Origin: an uncultured Clostridia bacterium
GTDB lineage: Bacteria > Bacillota_I > Bacilli_A > RF39 > UBA660
Assembly (NCBI GenBank): GCA_948433435.1
Contig: CAOJDX010000002.1
Location: 89,432-143,169, forward strand
Length of the DNA: 53,738 nt
Direction: 5' to 3'
Part shown: positions 1 to 9,773 of the stretch, piece by piece
Position numbering within the stretch: the stretch's first letter is position 1
Layout of the letters: every line of letters begins with the position of its first letter
The notes under the pieces: model-generated
Databases searched by the model: none
Told to the model about the DNA's origin: nothing
Seen by the model: only the letters and a program-made list of their open reading frames with translations
Made by a program: the position numbers and the translations under genes

Positions 1-932
1 TCCTTGGGGTTATTCCTATCAATATTAATAGGAATTTGATGGGCTCTGAAGCTTCCTTCTATTTTTTGAGAGTGAACTTCTTTTGGCCCTGTCCACCCCT
101 TAGGAGTTGTTAATACAATTAAAGGATATTTTTTCTTTTTCCCTGCTTTAATTTTTTCAATATCCTTCATACAACTATCTAAGGCTATGGCCATTGCTTG
201 GTGCATTTTCATTGTATCGTTACCAGATACGAAATATGTTTGCCAACCGAGCCCCATAAAAAAGTAACCGATTTCATCTTCGCTCATTCTACCGAATACA
301 GTAGGATTAGCAATTTTATAACCATTTCGATGAAGTATTGGCAAAACAATACCATCTTTTGTAGGATTTAAAAACTTATTAATATGCCAACTGGTAGCTA
401 GAGGACCAGTTTCGGCTTCTCCGTCACCGATTACACAGGCGGCGATCAAATCAGGATTATCTAAAACAGCTCCAGCAGCATGAGATAGACTATATCCAAG
501 CTCTCCTCCTTCGTGGATAGATCCAGGAACTTCAGGGGCCACATGGGAACTAGTTCCTCCAGGAAAGCTAAATTGTTTAAAAAGCCTTTTCATACCTTCT
601 TCGTCTTCTGTAATGTCTTTATAAAATCTACTATATGTTCCATCTAAATAGTTATTAGCAATCATAGCTTGGCCACCATGTCCAGGACCTGAGATATAAA
701 TCATATTTAAGTTATTCTTTTTGATTATTCTATTTAAATGAGTGTAAATAAAATTTTGTCCTGGTGCAGTTCCCCAGTGTCCTACTAATCTGGGTTTTAC
801 ATCATCTACTGTTAAAGGTCTTTTTAGTAATGGGTTATCTAATAAGTATAACTGTCCAACTGATAAATAATTAACTGCTCGAAAGTAACCATCTATTTGA
901 TATAACTCCTTTTTATTCAAAATATTTTTCAT
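1..932 (-). CDS. xfp: Phosphoketolase, N-terminal part (runs off the window)
   Basis: About 310 residues are visible; the C-terminus lies beyond the left edge. Phosphoketolases are thiamine-diphosphate enzymes that cleave xylulose-5-phosphate (and often fructose-6-phosphate) with phosphate to acetyl-phosphate and an aldose phosphate. Visible family signatures are [33 protein letters not shown] and the diphosphate/metal motif [14 protein letters not shown]. The ATG at 932 follows a GGAG box by 7 nt. It implies a phosphoketolase shunt for sugar catabolism. Substrate preference cannot be read from this portion. Confidence 0.95.
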   Translation of the reverse strand, partial: MKNILNKKELYQIDGYFRAVNYLSVGQLYLLDNPLLKRPLTVDDVKPRLVGHWGTAPGQNFIYTHLNRIIKKNNLNMIYISGPGHGGQAMIANNYLDGTYSRFYKDITEDEEGMKRLFKQFSFPGGTSSHVAPEVPGSIHEGGELGYSLSHAAGAVLDNPDLIAACVIGDGEAETGPLATSWHINKFLNPTKDGIVLPILHRNGYKIANPTVFGRMSEDEIGYFFMGLGWQTYFVSGNDTMKMHQAMAIALDSCMKDIEKIKAGKKKKYPLIVLTTPKGWTGPKEVHSQKIEGSFRAHQIPINIDRNNPK

Positions 933-1066
933 TTCTATTCTCCTTATCATATTCATTATATCTCATAACATAAAAGAAGAAAATAGAAAAACTTATTTTC
1001 TAGAATATTTTAATTTTTTTAGATTTTCTTGATTCTGCTCTATATTTTACTACGTCACTATTCATA

Positions 1067-1531
1067 TTATCTTTTTCTGCTATACTTTGTGGTACTATTT
1101 GGAGTATATCCTGCTAAATCAGCAACTTTTCTACTTCCTATATTATCTTGTTCTATCTTTAAAATAAGCTGATCTATCTCTAAATCATTAGAAAGCAAAT
1201 AGTCACTAAATTCTTCCAATAATAAGGATGCCAAATTCTGTTTTCTAAATTCACTTAATATTCCATAACTAATTTGATACTCATCATGAATATAAGAAAG
1301 GCTAAGATATCCTATAGGATAATCATTATAGTATGGAATAAATGCTCCATTATGAAAATTTTCATTTTTTCGAAAGTTAATCTTTTCGATACTATAATTA
1401 ATATTTCCTAAATACTTTTTTACTCCCTGATCTTTACCTAAATGAGAAATCACTTCTCTATGTTCTCTATTATTTTGATCGTATTCTTCTAAAATAAAAT
1501 TATCTAAATTTACTTTCATTTTTTTCACCAT
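1067..1531 (-). CDS. GNAT-family N-acetyltransferase
   Basis: 154 residues, a typical single GNAT domain. The segment ILSEFRKQNLASLLLEEF matches the acetyl-CoA binding motif A region, and the C-terminal NIGSRKVADLAGY is the motif B pattern seen in RimI/RimJ-like acetyltransferases. Substrate unknown. An alternative start (MKVNLD) lies four codons downstream. It sits between phosphoketolase and htpG on the same strand, but htpG ends in its own terminator, so it may be read separately. Confidence 0.8.
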   Translation of the reverse strand: MVKKMKVNLDNFILEEYDQNNREHREVISHLGKDQGVKKYLGNINYSIEKINFRKNENFHNGAFIPYYNDYPIGYLSLSYIHDEYQISYGILSEFRKQNLASLLLEEFSDYLLSNDLEIDQLILKIEQDNIGSRKVADLAGYTPNSTTKYSRKR

Positions 1532-1556
1532 CTATATTCTAGCATTTTTTAACCAA

Positions 1557-1586
1557 AGAAAAAAGATGTTACTTAGAAATAACATC
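1557..1586 (-). terminator. Intrinsic terminator overlapping the htpG stop codon
   Basis: On the minus strand GATGTTA pairs with TAACATC (1580-1586 with 1565-1571), followed by six T. The stop codon TAA of htpG is part of the 3' arm, so the last codons of the gene form the hairpin. Confidence 0.8.
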
Positions 1587-3446
1587 ACAAATTAAATTAC
1601 TAATTTCTGTTGGATCTTCTATAGTAAGACCTGCGATCATTCTAGCCTCACTATATAGTATTTTTGCATACTTATTAAATGTATCTTTATCATTTTGATA
1701 TAGGTTCTTCAATTTGTCACAGATTGGATGAGTTTCATTAATTTCTAAAACAGTTTCGGCCTTAATAGGAATATCATTAGGCATAGATTCAAATACTTTT
1801 TGCATTTCAATTGAAACATCCCCTTTTACTGATAAACAAACTGGATGTTTTTTTAATTTATTAGTAAATTTAACCTCTGTAACATCTTTTAATAATTCTT
1901 TCATCTCTTTTAGTAATTCACTATTTTCCTCATTTACTTTTTTATCTTGATTCTTTTCTTCATCACTTAATAAATCCACATTATCACGGCAAACATTCAC
2001 AAATTTTTTCTTTTCATACTCTTGTAAAGCACTAATAGCAAATTCATCGACATATTCACTTAGATATAAAAGATCATATCCCTTATCTTTGATTTGTTCA
2101 ACCTGTGGCAATTTGGCAATTTTATTGATACTTTCACCACTAGCATAATAAATATTTTCTTGTTCTTTTGGCATTTTTTCAAGATATTCCTTTAAAGTAA
2201 TTAGTTTTTCTTCTTTTGAAGAATAAAATAGTACTAAGTCTTTTAATTTATCTTTGTCCATACCATAATTATTATAGATACCATATTTTAATTGAGTTCC
2301 AAAAACTTTGAAAAACTCATTATATTTTTCTCTGTCTTCCTTTAACATTGTAGTAAGTTCTTTTATTAGCTTCGTTTCAATGGATTTGGCAATAGTTCTT
2401 AGACTATTAGACTTTTGAAGAATTTCACGAGAAATATTTAGAGATAAATCTTCACTATCGACTACTCCTTTTACAAAGCTAAAGTAGTCTGGAAGTAAAT
2501 CGCTACATTTTTCCATAATTAATACACCACTAGCATATAGACTTAAACCTTTTTCATACTCTTTTGTGTAATAATCGTATGGAGCATGGCTAGGAATAAA
2601 TAACAAAGATTTATAAGTTGTCATTCCTTCTACTGAAGAAGTAATTACTTTAAGAGGTTTTTCATAATCATTAAATTTATCGATATAAAAATTATGATAT
2701 TCCTCTTCACTAACATCTTTTTTATTCTTTTTCCATAAGGGAATCATTGTATTAATTGTTTCTATTTCTATTTTATCTTCATACTTATTTTCTTTTTCAT
2801 CTACAAGTTCGTGCTTAACTACTTCCATCTTAATTGGATATCTTATATAATCAGAATATTTTTTAATTAAAGTTTTAAGAGTGTATTCCTCTAAATAATC
2901 ACTATATTGATCTTCTTCTGTATCTTCTTTTAAATATAGAACGATTTTGGTTCCATTCTCAAAGTATGATGATTTCTCAATACTATATCCATCTGCACCA
3001 GTTGAAGTCCAAGTATAAGCTTCATCACTTTCTATACTTTTAGAAGTTACTTCTATCTTTTGACTAACCATAAAGGCTGAGTAAAAGCCTACTCCAAATT
3101 GACCAATAATGTCAATATCTTTTTTCTGATCTATTTCTTCTTTGAAAGCCAAAGAGCCACTTTTAGCAATTGTTCCTAGATTATTTTCTAGTTCCTCTTT
3201 AGTCATACCAATTCCATTATCGATAATAGTAAGAGTTCTCTTTTTCTCATCTTTTTCAATTTTGATCTCTAAGCTTTCTCTTTCTATTTTTACAGATTTA
3301 TCTGTTAAACTTCTATAGTATAATTTATCAATAGCATCACTACTATTAGAAATTAGCTCTCTTAAAAAAATATCTTTATTTGTATAAATTGAATTGATCA
3401 TTAAATCCAGTAATCTTTTTGACTCTGATTTAAATTGTTTTTTCAT
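1569..3446 (-). CDS. htpG: Molecular chaperone HtpG (Hsp90)
   Basis: 625 residues, the usual length of bacterial Hsp90. The GHKL ATPase signatures are clear: ELISNSSDAIDKLYYRSL near residue 31, DNGIGMTKEEL, and GQFGVGFYSAFMV. The middle and C-terminal dimerization domains follow. HtpG is a cytosolic ATP-dependent dimeric chaperone. The start lies after a GGAG-type ribosome site. Transcription is probably repressed by HrcA through the CIRCE-like palindrome at 3485-3511, which overlaps the -35 box of a good promoter. Confidence 0.97.
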   Translation of the reverse strand: MKKQFKSESKRLLDLMINSIYTNKDIFLRELISNSSDAIDKLYYRSLTDKSVKIERESLEIKIEKDEKKRTLTIIDNGIGMTKEELENNLGTIAKSGSLAFKEEIDQKKDIDIIGQFGVGFYSAFMVSQKIEVTSKSIESDEAYTWTSTGADGYSIEKSSYFENGTKIVLYLKEDTEEDQYSDYLEEYTLKTLIKKYSDYIRYPIKMEVVKHELVDEKENKYEDKIEIETINTMIPLWKKNKKDVSEEEYHNFYIDKFNDYEKPLKVITSSVEGMTTYKSLLFIPSHAPYDYYTKEYEKGLSLYASGVLIMEKCSDLLPDYFSFVKGVVDSEDLSLNISREILQKSNSLRTIAKSIETKLIKELTTMLKEDREKYNEFFKVFGTQLKYGIYNNYGMDKDKLKDLVLFYSSKEEKLITLKEYLEKMPKEQENIYYASGESINKIAKLPQVEQIKDKGYDLLYLSEYVDEFAISALQEYEKKKFVNVCRDNVDLLSDEEKNQDKKVNEENSELLKEMKELLKDVTEVKFTNKLKKHPVCLSVKGDVSIEMQKVFESMPNDIPIKAETVLEINETHPICDKLKNLYQNDKDTFNKYAKILYSEARMIAGLTIEDPTEISNLICDVISK

Positions 3447-3469
3447 AAAATAATCATCTCCTATTCAAT

Positions 3470-3498
3470 GTTATATCATTACTATTAGCACTTGTCAA
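3470..3498 (-). promoter_or_regulatory. Promoter of htpG
   Basis: Minus strand TTGACA (3493-3498), 17-nt spacer, TATAAC (3470-3475). The -35 box sits inside the CIRCE-like operator. Confidence 0.75.
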
Positions 3499-3511
3499 TA
3501 GCGACTGCTAA
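3485..3511 (-). promoter_or_regulatory. CIRCE-like HrcA operator
   Basis: Minus strand TTAGCAGTC, 9-nt spacer, AAGTGCTAA. The CIRCE consensus is TTAGCACTC-N9-GAGTGCTAA, so two positions differ and geometry is exact. Overlap with the htpG -35 box fits repression by HrcA. Confidence 0.85.
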
Positions 3512-3522
3512 TTTTTTCAAAT

Positions 3523-3562
3523 AAAAAAAGCCTACTTTTTCCGATATTGAGGAATTATAGGC
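3523..3562 (-). terminator. Probable terminator of the ogt operon
   Basis: Minus strand GCCTA (3558-3562) pairs with TAGGC (3530-3534), with an inner TTCC/GGAA pairing in the long loop, followed by seven T. It overlaps the end of the 3532-3807 gene. Confidence 0.5.
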
Positions 3563-3807
3563 ATATAAGTTACAGTATGACTACCAGATACTAAATGTTG
3601 ATAGCCATTTTCATAAATAATTAAATTATGATACACTCGTTTATATTGACGGCTTACCTCATCATATTCAACACTTGGTTCTTTTATGTTAATAATATTT
3701 TGAATATTGGCTACATTTTGATAATAAGGTTTTTCATGTTCCTTTAAATAGCAATAAGCTAGTCTTTTTAGTTTTAATAGTTCTATTTTCCTTTGAATAA
3801 AGTTCAT
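3532..3807 (-). CDS. Hypothetical small protein translationally coupled to ogt
   Basis: 91 residues starting MNFIQRKIELLK. I chose the ATG at 3807 because it follows the strong site AGGAGGG and overlaps the ogt stop as ATGA; a longer reading from 3846 has no ribosome site. The protein is basic and rich in Tyr, with no recognised domain, signal peptide or membrane segment. The tight overlap suggests co-expression with the DNA-repair methyltransferase, but I cannot assign a function. Confidence 0.6.
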   Translation of the reverse strand: MNFIQRKIELLKLKRLAYCYLKEHEKPYYQNVANIQNIINIKEPSVEYDEVSRQYKRVYHNLIIYENGYQHLVSGSHTVTYMPIIPQYRKK

Positions 3808-4295
3808 TTTGTTCCCTCCTGATTTTGTGAATTTTTTTCTAGACATAAAAGTATATTCTTTTTTTCTGTTCCAAATGCATACCCTCCTAATTTTTGATTA
3901 CTCATAACTACTCTATGGCAAGGAATAATGATAGGAATTGGATTATGATGATTAGCATTTCCAACAGCTCTATGTGCCCCTTTTTTGCCAATTCGTTCAG
4001 CGATTTCTTTATAAGTAACAACTTCTCCATATGGAATTTTTAAAAGCTCATCCCAAACCTTTTTTTGAAAAGAAGTTCCTTGGGGATTTAAGGGCAAATG
4101 AAATTGCTTTCTTTTTCCTGCAAAATATTCTTTTAATTGGTAATAAGTCTTCCTGATTTCCTCTGTTTCTAACAATTGAAATTCTTCTTTGGTTATTGAT
4201 ATTTCCTCTTCCATAAATAAATTAGTGATTAGGCCTTCTTCTTCACAAATTGCTATATTTCCTAGAGGAATTTGGTAATAATAAATATTTTTCAT
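3804..4295 (-). CDS. ogt: Methylated-DNA--protein-cysteine methyltransferase
   Basis: 163 residues. The active-site motif IPCHRVV is present, preceded by the DNA-binding helix region (YGEVVTYKEIAERIGKKGA) and followed by GGYAFGTEKK. The enzyme transfers the alkyl group from O6-alkylguanine to its cysteine in a single suicide reaction. It directly follows the 4298-5371 gene and overlaps the next gene by ATGA, giving a three-gene operon. Confidence 0.95.
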   Translation of the reverse strand: MKNIYYYQIPLGNIAICEEEGLITNLFMEEEISITKEEFQLLETEEIRKTYYQLKEYFAGKRKQFHLPLNPQGTSFQKKVWDELLKIPYGEVVTYKEIAERIGKKGAHRAVGNANHHNPIPIIIPCHRVVMSNQKLGGYAFGTEKKNILLCLEKNSQNQEGTK

Positions 4296-4297
4296 TT

Positions 4298-5371
4298 TTA
4301 ATCTGCCATTTTTTTATAATCCTTAGCATATTCAAAAACAACCCAAATAAACTCTCTTAACATTTTTTTTGTAATTTTATCAATGCTTCTACTCTCCAAA
4401 ATTAATTTTAAAAGAAGTTTCTTATTATCCATGATTTCTACTAGACTGTGAACATTAGCTCTTTCAAAAACATTAAATAAAGATTCTGTAAATATTTTTC
4501 TTTGAAAGTCATCGTATTTATTCATCCATTCTAACATTCCTTTATCCATAATTTTACTAAATGTACTCAACTCTGCTGAAATAAATTCTACCTCATCTAC
4601 CTGCCATGAAAGTAAATCGTGGGCAAGAACTCCTTTTCTACTTGATAAAACTACTTTATAATTATTAGTATGTCTAAGGATTAAACCTACTAATGCATAG
4701 TTTGGAATAATGCTTATCAGTTTGGAAGAAATGTTTTTGTATCTCAATGAATTAAACTGGGCCTTTCTTAGTCCAGGTCCATCATTATTATAAATAGCTA
4801 CTATTTTAGAACGAACTAAAAAGTTAGCATACATTCCAGCAACTAAAGCTAGATTTCCCCCTTTAGAATGCCCCCCTAAAATAATTCTTTTTTTGCTCAT
4901 CGTAAAGCGATCTAAATATCTAATTGCATGGTGTTGTGCTGCTACTGGGAACATATAAGCCATTTTAAAATCTTCTTTCCAGCCACTAACTAAATGATCT
5001 GTTCCCTCATAAGAAATGTATATAAGATCCTTGCTAATTTCAATCGTAATTGCAGAAAATTGTTTTGTATAGTCACCAATATAAGAATAATTAGATAAAA
5101 GAAGAGTGCCATATCTCTTAGTATGTATTATTTCTTTAAATATTTCAACAGCATGTTTATAAGCCACCATTGAATTTTTCTTAACGGAATACTTTTCAAA
5201 GTATGCTTTTCCAGCCTCCTGAATGGTTATTTTTTTGTGTGAATGAGTACTTACTATATTGTCCAAGTCAATATAACTAAGGGCTGAAAGAATAACATTA
5301 TCAACTTCATTAAAACTGACATCATCAAATACTTGATTTTGATATTTATGAATATATTCTAGTATTGTCAT
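4298..5371 (-). CDS. Mbeg1-like (DUF2974) alpha/beta-hydrolase, lipase-like
   Basis: 357 residues. The nucleophile elbow GGHSKGGNLALVAG (serine about residue 169) and the N-terminal segment ISYEGTDHLVSGWKEDF are typical of the DUF2974/Mbeg1-like hydrolases widespread in Firmicutes. No signal peptide, so probably cytosolic. Substrate unknown. It ends 2 nt before ogt begins, so the genes are likely co-transcribed. A TATACT box lies upstream near 5410. Confidence 0.8.
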   Translation of the reverse strand: MTILEYIHKYQNQVFDDVSFNEVDNVILSALSYIDLDNIVSTHSHKKITIQEAGKAYFEKYSVKKNSMVAYKHAVEIFKEIIHTKRYGTLLLSNYSYIGDYTKQFSAITIEISKDLIYISYEGTDHLVSGWKEDFKMAYMFPVAAQHHAIRYLDRFTMSKKRIILGGHSKGGNLALVAGMYANFLVRSKIVAIYNNDGPGLRKAQFNSLRYKNISSKLISIIPNYALVGLILRHTNNYKVVLSSRKGVLAHDLLSWQVDEVEFISAELSTFSKIMDKGMLEWMNKYDDFQRKIFTESLFNVFERANVHSLVEIMDNKKLLLKLILESRSIDKITKKMLREFIWVVFEYAKDYKKMAD

Positions 5372-5458
5372 AACTTCCTCCGACTGAAAAGCATAATATT
5401 GATATCAGTATACCATATTTTTTTCATGTTAAATAATACAAATTCCCTTTAATTGACA

Positions 5459-7291
5459 TTATTTAACTTTTTTCACCATAATCCTTAATGTATTTAGAAT
5501 AGTTAAAATCGTCACCCCTACATCGGCAAAAACTGCTAACCAAACTGTAGTAACTCCTACTATTCCTAAAAGTAAAATCAACACTTTGGCTAAAATAGCA
5601 AAAAGTATATTAAATTTTACAATTTTTCTAGTCATTTTAGCAATTAAAATACTTGTTCTTATTTTCTCTAAATTGTCATGCATTAGGACAACATCACTAG
5701 CTTCGATTGCGGCATCACTACCAACACTTCCCATGGAAATGCCCACATCACTCATCTTTAAAACAGGAGCATCATTTATACCATCACCAACAAAGGCTAC
5801 TATTCCTTCTTTTTTTAATAATTTTATTTTTTCTACTTTTTGTAAAGGAAGCAACTCAGCAAAATAATGATTTATACCTATTTTTTGACTAACCTTTTGA
5901 ACATTTTCTAATTTATCTCCTGATAACATCACAACTTTTTTTATTCCTATTTCTTTTAAATCTTTTACTAAAGAGAGGGCAGATTGTTTTATTTGATCAG
6001 ATATAATTAGATAACCAATATATTTTTTATCTTGGGCAACATAAACTACATTTCCTATACTATTAACAGAATCAAAGGAAATACCTTTTTCCTGCATTAA
6101 TTTGCTGTTTCCCATTACAATATTATTTTGATTTAATTGAACTTCGACCCCTTTTCCAGAAAACTCTTGAAAATGAGTTATTTTTTTCTCATCAATTTTT
6201 TTTTCATAGTAAGCTACTATAGATTTGGCAATTGGGTGAAGTGAATAATATTCAGCATGAGCTGCAATAGATAATAATTCTTCAGTTGTTATAGAATCAC
6301 TCCAAATATTAGTTACTTCAAATACTCCTTCTGTAATTGTTCCTGTCTTATCAAAGGCTATTATTTCAATTTTATTCAGTTGATCAATTTCGCGGCTTCC
6401 TTTCGCTAAAATTCCTTCATGGCTAAGTCTACCTATTCCGCAAAAGTAACCTAAGGGAATTGAGATTACTAGTGCACAGGGACATGATGTTACTAAAAAA
6501 ACTAGTGATCGATATAAATAAGTTTCTAAATTACCGCCAAGTAAAACAGGTATGGCAGTCAGTAAAATAGCTAAAATCACTACAATTGGAGTATAGACTC
6601 TTGAAAATTTAGTAATAAACCTTTCAGTATTTGTTTTTAGTTCAGTAGAATTTTCTATCATATGAATAATTTTGGTAGCTGTACTAGTTTCATAAGTAGT
6701 AGTAGCTTTTATCGTTAATAAACTGTCTTTATTAATTACTCCACTCATTACCTTACTATTTTTAGCTACTCTTTGAGGAATATTTTCGCCAGTTAAGCTA
6801 GAAGTATCTACACTACTATTTCCCTCAATAACTATTCCATCTAACCCCACTTTTTCTCCTGGTTTTACAATAAATAAATCTCCTATTTTTACATTTTGAA
6901 TATCTACTTTTTGAATTCCCTTATTGGTTTTTAAATCGATCATTTCACATCTTAAATCCATTAGAGATGTGATCTTTTCTTTAGAATGATGAACTGCCTT
7001 ATGTGATAGATATTCTCCTATTTGAAAAAGTAAAATTACGATGACTGCTTCTTCATATTTTTTGATCAAGATTGCACCAATTGTTGCAAGAATCATTAAT
7101 AGATTTTCATCAAAAATTTCTTTTTTTCTAATTGATTGCCAAGAATCTATATAAAGTTCATAACTAATCACAATATAGCTTAACAAAAGAAATATGTTAT
7201 GAGTTATTCCTAAAAATAGAAAAGATAGAATAAAAAATAGAATACTAATTATAATTTTTCCTAAATCTTTATTAATTATGATCTTTTTCAT
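5459..7291 (-). CDS. Heavy-metal (Zn/Cd-type) translocating P1B-ATPase
   Basis: 610 residues. Visible are the membrane metal site SCPCALVIS, the phosphorylation motif DKTGTITEG, the HP motif SLHPIAKS, the hinge GDGINDAP, and an Asp in the last membrane segment (ADVGVTILT) typical of Zn/Cd/Pb exporters. There is no N-terminal HMA/CXXC domain, so it is a short form. It overlaps its ArsR regulator by 20 nt. Probable role: efflux of Zn(II) or Cd(II) with ATP hydrolysis at the plasma membrane. Confidence 0.93.
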   Translation of the reverse strand: MKKIIINKDLGKIIISILFFILSFLFLGITHNIFLLLSYIVISYELYIDSWQSIRKKEIFDENLLMILATIGAILIKKYEEAVIVILLFQIGEYLSHKAVHHSKEKITSLMDLRCEMIDLKTNKGIQKVDIQNVKIGDLFIVKPGEKVGLDGIVIEGNSSVDTSSLTGENIPQRVAKNSKVMSGVINKDSLLTIKATTTYETSTATKIIHMIENSTELKTNTERFITKFSRVYTPIVVILAILLTAIPVLLGGNLETYLYRSLVFLVTSCPCALVISIPLGYFCGIGRLSHEGILAKGSREIDQLNKIEIIAFDKTGTITEGVFEVTNIWSDSITTEELLSIAAHAEYYSLHPIAKSIVAYYEKKIDEKKITHFQEFSGKGVEVQLNQNNIVMGNSKLMQEKGISFDSVNSIGNVVYVAQDKKYIGYLIISDQIKQSALSLVKDLKEIGIKKVVMLSGDKLENVQKVSQKIGINHYFAELLPLQKVEKIKLLKKEGIVAFVGDGINDAPVLKMSDVGISMGSVGSDAAIEASDVVLMHDNLEKIRTSILIAKMTRKIVKFNILFAILAKVLILLLGIVGVTTVWLAVFADVGVTILTILNTLRIMVKKVK

Positions 7292-7589
7292 GATTTACTC
7301 CTTCAGCAATATGTTCAAGGCCATATTTTAAAATGATTTCTATGTGTTCATCAACTATACTATATTTTACGGTTTGCCCACTCTTTTCAGCCTTGACCAG
7401 ATTAGCCATTCGTAAATTTTTCAATTGATGAGAAACCGCTGATGGACTAACATCAATTGAATCAGCAATTTCATTCACACATTTTTCACCATTTAAAAGA
7501 ACATCTAATATTCTTAGTCTAGTAGCATCTGAAAATATTTTAAAAAATTCACTCAATCCTTCTAGTAAATATTTATTGTGTAATTTCAT
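7272..7589 (-). CDS. ArsR/SmtB-family metal sensor, CzrA-like
   Basis: 105 residues with a winged-helix HTH (SPSAVSHQLKNLRMANLV). The C-terminal helix carries D-x-H-x10-H-x2-E (DEHIEIILKYGLEHIAE), close to the alpha5 Zn site of CzrA/SmtB (D, H, H, H), with Glu at the fourth position. A single Cys (EKCVNEIA) replaces the ELCVCDL site of CadC. It is followed with overlap by the P1B-ATPase and preceded by a matching palindrome, so it should be a Zn/Cd-responsive repressor of this operon. Confidence 0.9.
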   Translation of the reverse strand: MKLHNKYLLEGLSEFFKIFSDATRLRILDVLLNGEKCVNEIADSIDVSPSAVSHQLKNLRMANLVKAEKSGQTVKYSIVDEHIEIILKYGLEHIAEGVNHEKDHN

Positions 7590-7600
7590 ATGTTCCTCCT

Positions 7601-7624
7601 TTATATGAATAACTGTTCATATAA
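7601..7624 (-). promoter_or_regulatory. ArsR/CzrA-type operator
   Basis: TTATATGAA, 6-nt centre, TTCATATAA: a perfect 9-bp inverted repeat just upstream of the regulator's ribosome site. It matches the known ArsR-family pattern ATATGAA-N6-TTCATAT. Autorepression relieved by metal is the expected mode. Confidence 0.85.
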
Positions 7625-7671
7625 ACATATTATTCTTAAAAAGAAAAAAAGTCAATGAATTTTGAAAATTT

Positions 7672-8691
7672 TTATTTTAATTCAAAGTCGACCCTTCCTC
7701 TTCCATCTTCTACTTGTATATGAGCAATACTTCCATTAATAATTGTCATTCTAGGAGCAACATGGCCAAAACAACAATCTATAGCAATAGGAATATTTAA
7801 TTCTTCTAGGGAATGCATGATTGCTTGTTCGTAAGTGATTCCATAATAACTAGTATCCTGATAAGCTCTACTGAAAAGAATTGCCTTAGTATATTGAAAC
7901 CAGCCACTTATTTTAAATTTCCATAATACTCGAATTAGTTCATCATTGGTTAACTCAGCCTTATCAAAATACCAAATTATTCCATCATCTTTATATTTTT
8001 CTATAAATTTTTTCGTTTGATCAAATTTAGTTCCAAATAAGTCACTTAAAACATCAATACAGCCACCAAGCATTCTACCACTTACCTCGATTTTCTTTTC
8101 CTTGGTAATAATTTGCCAATTTACATCAGTATCTAAACAATATTCTTCATCTCCAGTTATGTATTCTAAATAACTTTTTTCATATTTTTGGAAACTTTTT
8201 TGGTGAACTAAATTTCCTTGTAAAATATTAAAATTATTTTCTAAAGAAGAATGCCAGTTTTTCATTCCAAATGCCTTAAAATTATCACCATAAATGGTTG
8301 CCATATCAAGATTAGTAGTAATGGTAAAAAGGAGTCCTGTTATATCAGAATATCCCTGTAACCATTTAGGGTGTTTTTGAAGTACTTGTTCATCTACATA
8401 GGGTAGCATTTCTAATAGAAAATCCCCTCCACTAACCCCAAAAATAACCTTAATATCTTGATTATTATATAATTCTATAAGTTCCATAGCTTGTTTCTTG
8501 CTATCGGCACTTTTCCCCAAAGTACTTGTCCGAACATCACTTGTCTCTACAACTGAAAAACCACGGTTATTAAAATTTTTGATAGCATTATCTAATCTTT
8601 TTATACTAACAGGATTGGTTACTCCATCAGAAACTGCTGTTATTCCTATAGTATCCCCTTTTTTCATAAATTCTGGATAAATCATTATCAT
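7672..8691 (-). CDS. S66-family LD-carboxypeptidase / MccF-like peptidase
   Basis: 339 residues. The N-terminal LKKGDTIGITAVS-like opening, GVSGGDFLLEMLPYVD with the nucleophilic-Ser region, GYSDITGLLFTI, and GGCIDVLSDLFGT are hallmarks of peptidase family S66 (LdcA and MccF). Members cleave the L,D bond of murein tetrapeptide or inactivate microcin-C-like aminoacyl nucleotides. MccF-type is slightly favoured because the insertion loop (GDEEYCLD) is long. Cytosolic; apparently monocistronic. Confidence 0.88.
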   Translation of the reverse strand: MIMIYPEFMKKGDTIGITAVSDGVTNPVSIKRLDNAIKNFNNRGFSVVETSDVRTSTLGKSADSKKQAMELIELYNNQDIKVIFGVSGGDFLLEMLPYVDEQVLQKHPKWLQGYSDITGLLFTITTNLDMATIYGDNFKAFGMKNWHSSLENNFNILQGNLVHQKSFQKYEKSYLEYITGDEEYCLDTDVNWQIITKEKKIEVSGRMLGGCIDVLSDLFGTKFDQTKKFIEKYKDDGIIWYFDKAELTNDELIRVLWKFKISGWFQYTKAILFSRAYQDTSYYGITYEQAIMHSLEELNIPIAIDCCFGHVAPRMTIINGSIAHIQVEDGRGRVDFELK

Positions 8692-8834
8692 ACCTCACTA
8701 TTACTATTTTTATATTATTATAATATATTTAAGATAATATCATAGTATAAGGCTTAACTTCAACAACGAGACTAATGGCATACTCACCAAAGTCTTCATC
8801 ACATAATGAAACTTTATTTTAAATATTTATTAAA

Positions 8835-9722
8835 TTAACCTTTATATTGTCCCCCATTAATATGAAAAATCTGACCTGTGGTGTAACTTGAATCATTACT
8901 AGCTAAATAGACAAAAATCGGTGCAATTTCATAAGTTTCACCAGCTCTTCGCATATCAGCATCACTTCCTAAGGTAGGAATTTTTTCCTTGTCCCAACAT
9001 GCTGGTTGTAATGCAGTCCAAAAAACACCAGGACTAACGGCATTTACTCTAATATTTTTCAAGGCTAAATTGGTAGCTAAAGAGCGGGTAAAACCAACTA
9101 TTGCTCCTTTAGAAGTAACATAGTCAATCAACTCTGGTTCTCCAACAAAAGTTGTAATAGAAGTAACATTAATAATAGATGATCCTTCCTTCAGATATGG
9201 TAAAACTTCTTTAGTTAGGTAAAACATTCCATATACATTAGTTCTCATAGTATAATCAAATTGAGAATCACTAATATCTGTTAGACTTTTTTGTTGATAC
9301 TGAACTCCAGCATTATTAACTAGAACATCAATCTGACCAAAATTTCTTCTAGTCTCTTCTACTATTCTTTTGCTAAAATTTCTATTTTTAATATCCCCTT
9401 TTATTAAAATACATCTAGCCCCTAATGATTCAATATACTTTTTAGTATAGATTGCATCTATATCTTCATTATAATAAGCAATCACAATAGATGCTCCCTC
9501 CTTAGCAAAAGCTACTGCAACTGCTCTGCCAATTCCAGAATCTCCTCCTGTTATAATAGCTGTTTTTCCTTGAAGTTTTCCGCTTCCTTGATAATTAGGA
9601 TCGTCAAAAATAGGAAGTGGTCTCATTTGATATTCCATGCCTGGTTGTATATTCTGATGTTGAGGTGGGTATTTTACCTTAAAAGCATTACAGTTTAATC
9701 CAACCAAATTGATCTTATCCAT
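8835..9722 (-). CDS. Short-chain dehydrogenase/reductase (YhdF/YghA-like)
   Basis: 295 residues from the ATG at 9722, chosen because AGGTGA lies just upstream; a GTG nine nt earlier overlaps that site. Rossmann motif ITGGDSGIGRAVAVAF, NNAGVQ, and the catalytic Tyr/Lys in DYVTSKGAIVGFTRS are present, ending in TTGQIFHINGGQ. The N-terminal extension ending in GSGKLQGK is typical of the glucose/general-stress dehydrogenase-like subfamily. Substrate unknown. A strong terminator of the next operon lies upstream. Confidence 0.9.
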   Translation of the reverse strand: MDKINLVGLNCNAFKVKYPPQHQNIQPGMEYQMRPLPIFDDPNYQGSGKLQGKTAIITGGDSGIGRAVAVAFAKEGASIVIAYYNEDIDAIYTKKYIESLGARCILIKGDIKNRNFSKRIVEETRRNFGQIDVLVNNAGVQYQQKSLTDISDSQFDYTMRTNVYGMFYLTKEVLPYLKEGSSIINVTSITTFVGEPELIDYVTSKGAIVGFTRSLATNLALKNIRVNAVSPGVFWTALQPACWDKEKIPTLGSDADMRRAGETYEIAPIFVYLASNDSSYTTGQIFHINGGQYKG

Positions 9723-9773
9723 TTTAATCACCTAAGGTATTATATTCTTTCTTTTTTAAAGGGAAACAAAAAA

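Noticed and set aside
5586-5892. Plus-strand frames across the P1B-ATPase gene
   Set aside because: Antisense to clear catalytic motifs; typical shadow frames in AT-rich coding DNA.
8706-8815. A minus-strand fragment reading CDEDFGEYAISLVVEV between S66 and SDR genes
   Set aside because: No start codon and too short; perhaps a gene remnant, but not supported enough to list.
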